From Sphaerolaimus hirsutus (lineage: Eukaryota > Nematoda > Chromadorea > Monhysterida > Sphaerolaimidae), in contig OZ038451.1 in NCBI GenBank assembly GCA_964036195.1, positions 23,453,927-23,517,926 of the forward strand: a stretch of 64,000 nt of DNA, given 5' to 3'. The notes under the pieces are model-generated. The model was not told the DNA's origin. It saw only the letters and a program-made list of their open reading frames with translations, and made no database searches. Made by a program: the position numbers and the translations under genes. Positions 56,776 through 64,000 of the stretch are shown here, in pieces. How positions within the stretch are numbered: the stretch's first letter is position 1; each line of letters begins with the position of its first letter.

Positions 56776-58756
56776 ATGTGGCGGCTCGGTTGTGCGGCTG
56801 GTCTGTCAGCCGTCGTGCTGCTAGCGGCCGTGCGCGCCGAGGATGAAAAGCCGGCCGCGGAGGCCGCCGCGCACACGGAAGCCGGACACGAGCAGCACAA
56901 GCGCAAGTTCTACAGCTGGGCCGGCAAGAGAAGGTACGGTCGCACTTTAAGGGGATTGTAAAGTGTAAAGTGTTCTGTAGAATGACCAATGTCATGTGAA
57001 GTGTCAAAAGTCAGGGAAAAAGCCCTGTAAAATGTCAAATGTCATGTTAAGTGTCAAAAGTCATGTAAACAGCCCTGGAAAATGACAAACGAATTTGCCA
57101 TTTTACAGGGCATTTTACATGGCTTTTGACACTTTGCTGACATTTGACATTTTCCAGAGAATTTTACATGACGTGACATTTGACGTGACATTTGACATCT
57201 TACTGGGCACTTTATAGCAGCATCTCAGAGTGCCCTTTAACTTAGAAATTTAAAATCTGAGCCAAATTTGGCAACCATCCAAAAAAACCCACTTTCAGCG
57301 AGGGCGACCTAGTTGGCGCGGACGAGCCGTCGGAGATGGACAAGCGCAAGTTCTACTCGTGGGCGGGTAAACGTTCGTTCGACCACCTGCCCAGCGAGGA
57401 CAAGCGCAAGTTTTACAGTTGGGCGGGTAAACGGTCGTTCCACGAACTGCCCGAGGAGGAAAAGAGGAAGTTTTACAGCTGGGCGGGAAAGAGAAGGTGG
57501 GTTGTGCGTGAGACTTTGGTGGCTGGCTGAACGCACGCTTGATACTGAATTCTAATATACCAGTTGAATAAGGAACACCATTTTTTTCCAATCACGCTAC
57601 ACTACTCCGTTGATCCGTTGATGACACAAGTGGTTTTTTTTTGGCGCACTGTGAACAGTCACATGTGTCCCTCTAGCGATTGCTATGAATTTTGATATGC
57701 TACACAATTGGTAGAACAATTTATCATGTGATAAGAAAAGCGATGAGTAAAACTGTGAGTGATAAGTTCACTGAAAAATACATTTGTGAATGATAAACGA
57801 GTGACGAGTGGTGGGTGGGTGGGAGGTAAATTGTAGGTGAAAATGTTTCTCATTTTAAATTTATTCATCACTTGCTGAATTCATCCCATGAAGTTTACTT
57901 GCCACTCAATTCATCACTGACAGTTTACTTATCACTTGACAATGTCTGCAACCAGTCCTCGACCTCAAAAATACCGTCAACTCAAGTTGCCAAAACCAAT
58001 TTTGTCAACTCCCAATCACTTCAGCGACGACAACGACAGCGCCGAGGGCGACGAAGAGAGCCAGGAAGAAAACATGGCAAAGCGCAAGTTCTACTCGTGG
58101 GCGGGCAAAAGGGGCGGTCCTTTCGAGGCGGAAAAGCGCAAGTTCTACAGCTGGGCAGGAAAGAGGGACAGTTCCCACGATGCTGACAAAAGGAAGTTCT
58201 ACAGCTGGGCCGGAAAAAGGAGCGGTTAGATCGGGGTTATATTTATATAATCTGATATATTTTCATGAAATAGGGGTTTATTATTGGGGGGGGGGTTGAT
58301 TCGAGGGGGGTATTTTTTCCTCAGCTTACTCAGACTTAAGGGTATTTCGAGTGGGTCAATTTAAGGGGGATAATTTGAGGAAATACGATATATTTACACT
58401 TGCAACAAACTTTGTTCTCATTCAATGTTTAAGAAAATACTAAAATGTAGAAAGTGTTCTCGAAAGTTTCTTTGGGAATGATTGCCTGTAGGCGAAAATG
58501 TCTTCACACCAAATTAACAAACCTCCAAACCATTCTGAATCCACATCCCCAAAAAAACATCACCCTTCCCACAGAGCCATACGAGAAGCGCAAGTTCTAC
58601 TCGTGGGCGGGCAAGCGGTCCTCCATGCCGGACTCGGACGAGCAGATGGCCAAGCGCAAGTTCTACTCGTGGGCGGGCAAACGGGAGGACACGGGCGACC
58701 CCTGGGACCACGGCCGCTGGAGCAAGCGCAAGTTTTACAGCTGGGCCGGCCGCTAG
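56776..58756 (+). CDS. Kinin neuropeptide precursor, ten identical KFYSWA-amide units
   Basis: Secreted prohormone. Exons: 56776-56933, 57299-57496, 58025-58224, 58575-58756; 738 nt, 245 aa, phases 2, 2 and 1. Residues 1-21 (MWRLGCAAGLSAVVLLAAVRA) are a signal peptide. The rest is ten copies of KRKFYSWAG followed by KR or R, spread 1-3-3-3 over the exons and separated by short acidic spacers (SFDHLPSED, SFHELPEEE, GGPFEAE, DSSHDAD, SSMPDSDEQMA, and one with EDTGDPWDHGRWS). Cleavage at KR and use of the Gly gives KFYSWA-amide or, after a further Lys removal, FYSWA-amide. This fits the kinin pattern F-x-x-W-G/A-amide; kinins act through G-protein-coupled receptors in diuresis and gut and neural control. 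The last unit ends GR-stop. The ATG directly follows an acceptor with a long C-run, so a 5' untranslated exon lies upstream. Confidence 0.95.
57497..58024. repeat. Fold-back repeat in kinin intron 2
   Basis: GATAAGAAAAGCGATGAGTAA and TGAGTGATAAGTTCACTG words on the left pair with TTTATTCATCACTTGC and CAATTCATCACTGACAG words on the right. It makes up about half of the intron. Kinin intron 1 (56934-57298) is likewise mostly a GTAAAATGTCAAATGTCATG fold-back. Confidence 0.6.
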
Positions 58757-59719
58757 ACTGCGCCCCGGTTCCCCATCCGGCTCCGCCCACTGGTGATGGT
58801 GATCTTTGCCTCTACGTGGCAACTATAGAAATGTTCCAGCTGGATAGGTTTTGTTGGATACAGTCAGCCAGATATATTTAAATTACACGCCTTGCGATAA
58901 TTGAGCTTGAGAATTGATCCGATAAATAGTAAAAAAATAAGGTTGTTTTTGTGAATTTTCTGCTTCACTTGTATCAACTCCAAAGCTCAATACAAGCTTC
59001 AATTGTAGTAATAATTTTCTCCGAAATGTGTGCAGCCGCCCCACAGCAAGTATGGTATAATAAGCGGAAAGGAATGCTTCACTGAATGTTTCCCAATATG
59101 AAAAGCCTTGCGTGTGCCAAAATTATGTACAGTGTGCCCAGCCCCAAATAATTATTTTATCGTCGTTTCTTTCATTTTTTCTTTTTCGGTTTATACATAT
59201 TCCATAACCTAAAAAAGTGCCTAGCCCAGGTCTTTGGCGTGACGCCCTTTGTATCCTGTAAATACATAGGTATTCAGGCTCATTCGTTTGTCCTTAATGT
59301 ACCTACATTGACATTGAAGTGCCTTGTTGTTTTGCCATAAAGGTTGAGAGAGGTTCCTAACGTCTGCCCTGTCATTTTGCATAAGCCGAGTATGATCTCG
59401 CTTGAATGAATTTCACTGCATGTGATCAGTGTAGGAGATGGATTTATTTGATTCCAGACAATGCGTTCATTTTTAATGACTAGAATTCACATACCCATGC
59501 AAAGAACGTTTACTCGGCGGACATCACACTTGTATGGAAACCTACCGTAACCCATCTGACAATTGAACCAAAAATAAACAGTTTTTCATCATAATATTTC
59601 GTTTTTACTGTGGAATAATAAATTACAAAATTTATCACAAAATTTTATTCATTAAATTATGGTAGTGTTCCGCGCATACTTTGCAGTCCACCGAGTATAC
59701 CTATACTTAAAACTATAGG
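58757..59719. other. Kinin 3' region and spacer to BBS7
   Basis: Probable kinin 3' untranslated region from the stop at 58756, with AATAA-type words near 58935 and 59046-59160. It is followed by a TA-flanked MITE at 59509-59699 (TACTCGGCGGACATC.. to ..GTCCACCGAGTATA). The kinin gene and BBS7 end tail to tail. Confidence 0.5.
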
Positions 59720-61220
59720 CTAAGAACCAGAAGATGAATTAAAGAAAGTCAGCAATGCTTCCAATGAATAATTGTCAAGTATCTGCAACAACTGTGGAAT
59801 CCGACTTTTCACATTAATCCCCTTAAACTTGAACTTATCAATATAAAGATCAGTGACCACACCATACAATCTTTCCAAATTAGCTTGCTGCTTTTCGTGT
59901 TGTTGCAAGAGTTCCTCGCTGCGCTTGTGAATGTCAACGAGCTCTTCGGAGAGAAAACTGATGTCCTGTTCGTTCATTGAAAGTTCCTGCGGTTTTGTTT
60001 GGATTTGTGAAGGTTTATATTGTGCCTATGCACGGTAGTTGACAATTGAAATTTGCAAAATTGATAAATCTGTTTTAAACATATTCTAGTTTACCAGAAT
60101 AGATCATTTTTGATCTTCGTCGAAAGTAGTTGACGAACGCCGCGTTCCGGTAAACTCAAAAATATTTTTAAGATACTTATCAGCTTTGGAAATTTCGGTC
60201 GTCAACTAATAGCGTATGTAGCACCATTGAATGAATGCCTTTATGTGAGATCGTATTTACCTTGAGCGCCTCGGCTATGTAAGCCTTCTTTGAGAGGTTC
60301 AGATGATACTCGAGCTTGGGGTGCAGCAGCTGCAACGTGTGCGCCACACTCTCGTCGCTGATATCTGCCGTTCAATTACAGCGTCGATTTTTTCAAATCA
60401 AATGCGAACGAAACGCGGCGACAATGTATTGCACTGCACGGACCGACGGAAATCTGCAGTTTCATATTTCGCCTGGTGGCTTCCTTGCTGAGCACGTCGC
60501 GCAGGATCGCCATCGTGGACAAGTTGTCGCTTTTGTACACGGCTAAGCCTTTCCTGTACGACAACAAAACAGCCAAATCCACGGCTGCTCGCGCGATTAA
60601 ACACAAGTACCGTATTTCTTCTAACAAATCGGCATACCTCCAATAGAAGGTCACCCCCAATAGAACGGCACCCCCAATAGAACGGCAGGTGAAAAAGTTG
60701 ACAAAAAATAATCATATTAGAAGAAACACGGTAAGTGTAACAAACTGACTGATAACTGCACTCCAACTGGGTGCCCGTGAAGGTGCTCTTGAACGTGAAC
60801 ACGGCGGTGTCGCCGTTGGGCGGCGGCCTGTCGGGCATTTCAGGCATGCAGAAGGCCGTCCACACGTGCGCTTCGTGCAGCGAAAACGGGCCCGTCAGTT
60901 TGAGCGTGCTGCATGGCCGGCCAGGGGCCGGTTCCGCAAATTGAGGTGTGAGAAGTGAAATGGCAAATGCGAAGTGAATTGAGTGGAAATTGGCAAAAGC
61001 GAATAGAAATGACTTTTTATTTTTAATTTTATTTACTTCGCTTTTGCCATTTCACTTGCCATTTCACTTCGCTTTTGCCAATGTTCTTCTCAATTCACTT
61101 CTCATTTCACTTCGCATTTGCCATTTTACTTCTCACTTCTCAATTTGCGGAACTGGCACCAGAGTCCCAGGTGGACGTGCGCTCGTGCAGAGACAGGGGT
61201 TTGATGGGGTAGCTGCGCGC
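59720..61220 (-). CDS. BBS7: BBS7 (BBSome subunit), last five exons
   Basis: BBS7 is a beta-propeller/appendage subunit of the BBSome, which moves membrane proteins in cilia. Exons (minus, approximate): 61163-61220, 60750-60908, 60444-60553, 60261-60364, 59720-59986. They read [37 protein letters not shown] and [40 protein letters not shown] and [36 protein letters not shown]; and [20 protein letters not shown] ending [14 protein letters not shown]. These follow the C-terminal third of animal BBS7 in order. Four junctions agree in phase; the 61163 junction is uncertain because a MITE abuts it. Upstream exons (higher coordinates) were not found before the window end. Confidence 0.93.
60608..60733. 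mobile_element. Short TACCGTATTTC MITE in a BBS7 intron
   Basis: TACCGTATTTCTTCTAACAA at the left and TTAGAAGAAACACGGTA at the right, with CCCCCAATAGAACGGCA units between. It is 126 bp of a 196-bp intron. Confidence 0.75.
60923..61162. mobile_element. Fold-back MITE filling a BBS7 intron
   Basis: Ends CAGGGGCCGGTTCCGCAAAT and ATTTGCGGAACTGGCACCAG, with GAAGTGAAATGGCAAATGCG words inverted in the two arms. It is about 240 bp of an intron of roughly 254 bp, and its right end touches the coding sequence TWDS. Confidence 0.75.
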
Positions 61221-61784
61221 CTGGGAGGTTGTTAAGGGGTTGGTTTACTTGGCTACATCAGATGGGGAAAATAGCCTGCAAAATGTCAAGTGTCAAAAGG
61301 CAAATGGCCAGTAAAAAAAGAGAATTTTTTTGACAATTTACACGGCATTTTAGGCGACTTTTTGACTGCATGACACTTGACATTTTACAGGTCAGGGACC
61401 GGGGCATATGATATCCTAGCAATTGATTGATGATCTCGGCAACGTGCGTTGCGTTCTTTCAATCCCTACGTCATTATCTGCTGTGAATGTGTTACCATAT
61501 TGGCCGGTGGCCAATTTCACAGTTTCACCTAATCACCTCATTATTTATCTGCTGTGAATGTGTTACCATATTGGCCGGTGGCCAATTTCGCAGTTTCACC
61601 TAATCACCTCATTATTTATCACCTTTTGAATAGAGTGTTTTAACATACTCACTGCGCTGCGTGGCAGCGGATGGAATTTTCCTTTTTTAACGTTCTTTTC
61701 ATGCATCAGTTCGGCTGTTTTACATGCATTTACATTTTGCACGTTAACTATCGGTGTTTTTGTGCATCATCTCAACATTTCACA

Positions 61785-62902
61785 TAAACACCTTCCCGGT
61801 CACGTCCGGCAGCCATTTTTTGATTTTACTTCTTATATCCTATCCCCAGTTCTAGGGCGCCCCTGAGGCTGAAACTTGGGGGAGATATTGTCGCAACCCC
61901 CCTCTATTTCGCACGAATTGGGAGGGTCGCGGCGACCCCTCTCAGGGTGCGTCGCCCTAAGTGCAAATTTTTTTGTGGCTTTTTTGGTGTCCCACAGCAG
62001 GTCCGGCACCCGCTGATTTCTGAGCTGTGGGAGGGGTATAAATCTAAAATTTTGGGGATGTGTTACTAACACCACTCCCCTACTATACATAATTCAATAA
62101 TGTCAGATTAATGTGAAAAATTTCTCAAAAATTCGCTTATTCTCTGAAAAAACACCACTCCCCAATAGATGAATGACAAAAAATTCACTTTTTGGAACTT
62201 TTTTATTAGACACTTGAAGAGCTGGTTTACAATACTTTAAAGGGAAGGGTTTAATGTTTAAAGTTATGTAAAGAACCATACCTCTAAAATGCCTGCATTG
62301 CAAAATTTACTATGGGCGAATTTCATGACATCATAATGACATCATCGCAGGAACAAAAATTTACAAAATTTGCACTTTGAAATTCCCCCCAAGTAAATTT
62401 TGCAATGCAGGCATTTTAGAGGTATGGTTCTTTACATAACTTTAAACATCAAACCCTTCCCTTTAAAGTATTGTAAACCAGCTCTTCAAGTATACAATAA
62501 AAAAGTTGCAAAAAGTGAATTTTTTGTCATCCATCTATTGGGGAGTGGTGTTTTTTTAGAGAATAAGTGAATTTTTGAGAAATTTTTCCACATTAATCTC
62601 ACATTATTGAATTGTGTATAGTGGGGGAGTGGTGTTGGTAACACATCCCCAAAATTTTAGATTTAGCTCAGAAATCAGCGGGTGCCGGACCTGCTGTGGG
62701 ACACCAAAAAAGCCACAAAAAAATTTGTACTTAGGGCGACCCACCCTGAGAGGGGTCGCCGCGACCCCCCAATTCATGCGAAGTAGAGGGGGGTTGCGCC
62801 AATATATCCCCCAAGTTTCAGCCTCGGGGGCGCCCTAGAACTGGGGATAGGATAGAAGTAAAATCAAAAAATGGCTGCCGGACGTGACCGGGAAGGTGTT
62901 TA
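61785..62902. mobile_element. 1.1-kb palindromic TA-flanked element, diverged family
   Basis: TAAACACCTTCCCGGTCACG at the left and CGTGACCGGGAAGGTGTTTA at the right. The arms are inverted copies around a centre near 62350, with layout parallel to 4324-5778 (CCCACAGCAGGTCCGGCACC in place of CCCAAACAAGTTCACCACCC), but the sequence is clearly another subfamily. Confidence 0.88.
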
Positions 62903-63884
62903 TAATACATGAAACCCCTTTGCTGAGTCACTCGAAATCACGATGCCGCTCGTCTCTCACTGGACACTGAGCGCCATAAACGTCAGCCACTCACGCGCCA
63001 CTCATTTCTGCCGCTCAGCGGCGGCTGCCTCGGTCCGCTCTCCACTCACGAGCCCCTCGCTCAGCCTGAGTGGTGTCTCACGCCTTGAGTGGCAGCAAGT
63101 GTGCACCACCCGCTCAAATGACCTCATTACTGTCGACTAGTTGTCGCGTCGACTAGTTTGCCCGAAGTGGGAGCGCCCATCTTTTACAACTATACCTACA
63201 TTGACAGGTGTAGTAGTAGATGGAACTTACTACAATGAGTATAATCATCTATTAGGTACACAGGGCAACAAGGAAGGAACCATTGGGATCGCTTCCAGCG
63301 CACATACCGAACATCAATCAACGTTTTTTGGATAGAGCTGGAAGTGATAACGTAAAACAGCCCCGTAGCTAAGTTTTTCAGACGTGCGGCATACGTTGAT
63401 CACAAAAAACTTGGAAATCACTGAAGGACAGCGAAATACTTCGCCTGATGTGACAACACCACACAAACTAATGATTTTGTCCAAAATATAGCGTTGAAAA
63501 TATCGGTTCAGGTGTGAGAGCCATTATTTATGGAGAATACCACACTTCCCAAAGCAGCGACAACGTGGAAGACTTCTCTCCACACTTGCAACAAATTTTA
63601 TGTCCTGACTTTTTCACGCCAATGGCAACCATTCATGCGGCACTCCTAAATATTGGGTTCGGCATCTAACTGTGTATGAATATATCGTGGAAAAAGCCCC
63701 ATGGGGAGTTATTTTTCCGTCAACCATCTTTTTATCAACCCCAAAATTTTTTTAAGGTGAGTTACTTTTTCATTATAATCTTGCAAAAATGTTATTAGGT
63801 AAAACGACGTTCATGTGAAACTTTTACAATGATGCAATTTATAAAGTGTGAAATTTGAGTGACTTGGTAGGGGTACACCATAGT

Positions 63885-64000
63885 TAAGGTTCAAACGGGA
63901 TTGACTTTGCGGGATCGGGATCGCGATTGTTTTTTTTGAGATTTCGGGATCGGGATCGGGATTGGCCTTTCGGGATCGAGATCGGGATCGGGATTGGCTT
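63885..64000. mobile_element. hAT-like MITE, GGGATC body, cut by window end
   Basis: Begins TAAGGTTCAAACGGGATTGA and continues with TCGGGATCGGGATCGGGAT repeats, as in 20091-20705. Confidence 0.75.

Larger units (their letters stand above)
61221..64000. other. Upstream part of BBS7: introns and repeats
   Basis: Holds a GCAAAATGTCAAG fold-back (61278-61400), a direct duplication of about 75 bp (61480-61545 and 61556-61622, TGTGAATGTGTTACCATATT), the palindrome 61785-62902 and a hAT-like element cut by the window edge (63885). An open stretch at about 63141-63335 on the plus strand (LTGVVVDGTYYNEYNHLLG) has no family I recognise. No further BBS7 exon was identified. Confidence 0.5.

Noticed and set aside
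57313..57591. Alternative frames through the kinin exons (TSASSTRGRVNVRSTT and similar)
   Set aside because: They are shadows of the real reading frame, which has consistent splice phases and repeated peptide units.
61485..61622. CRIS-type array suggested by direct repeats
   Set aside because: There are only two units, no regular spacers, and the genome is eukaryotic.

Overview
This is a stretch of a large, repeat-rich animal nuclear genome. Genes are split into many short exons with GT..AG introns, and most of the DNA between exons is non-autonomous transposons. The gene content (a kinin-type neuropeptide precursor, a possible peritrophin-like chitin-binding exon, TPC1, ALKBH8, BBS7, a K2P channel and serum amyloid A) fits an invertebrate, most likely an arthropod or close relative. 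The species cannot be named from sequence alone. There are no bacterial features.

Layout. 1-3380: repeats, no gene recognised. 3381-15191 (-): two-pore channel TPCN1, 16 exons assembled in frame (807 codons), with only the extreme C-terminus missing. 16357-22100 (-): ALKBH8, the tRNA wobble-uridine hydroxylase/methyltransferase, 11 exons found and one expected exon not found. 26220-26355 (-): an orphan, altered copy of a serum amyloid A first exon. 27286-28652 (-): complete three-exon serum amyloid A gene. 33816-34202 (-): possible terminal exons of an unknown gene. 38446-42271 (-): complete six-exon K2P potassium channel (389 aa). 43980-46230: CpG-rich island with TATA motifs on both strands and a possible chitin-binding exon. 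47504-50019 (-): last three exons of a MARVEL-domain (CMTM-like) membrane protein. 56776-58756 (+): complete four-exon coding region of a kinin precursor with ten identical KFYSWA-amide units. 59720-61220 (-): last five exons of BBS7.

The genes do not form one pathway. They are independent housekeeping, ion-channel, ciliary, immune and neuroendocrine genes. What unifies the window is its transposons. Many elements have hAT-like ends (TAGGGTT.., TAGTGATG.., CAGAGTTG.., CAGGGGTCTC.., CAAGGACG..) and exact 8-bp target-site duplications, but their bodies are built from self-complementary short motifs (GATATC, GGGATCCC, GGCGCC, AAACGTTT, GTTCCGGAAC) instead of unique sequence. Several unrelated-looking families share a GCGCGC hairpin. 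Other families have TA-type ends (TACCGTATTTC.., TATACTCGG.., TAAACACCTTCCC..), including palindromes of about 1.1-1.5 kb. Nested insertions can be ordered in time, and several short introns consist largely of one element.
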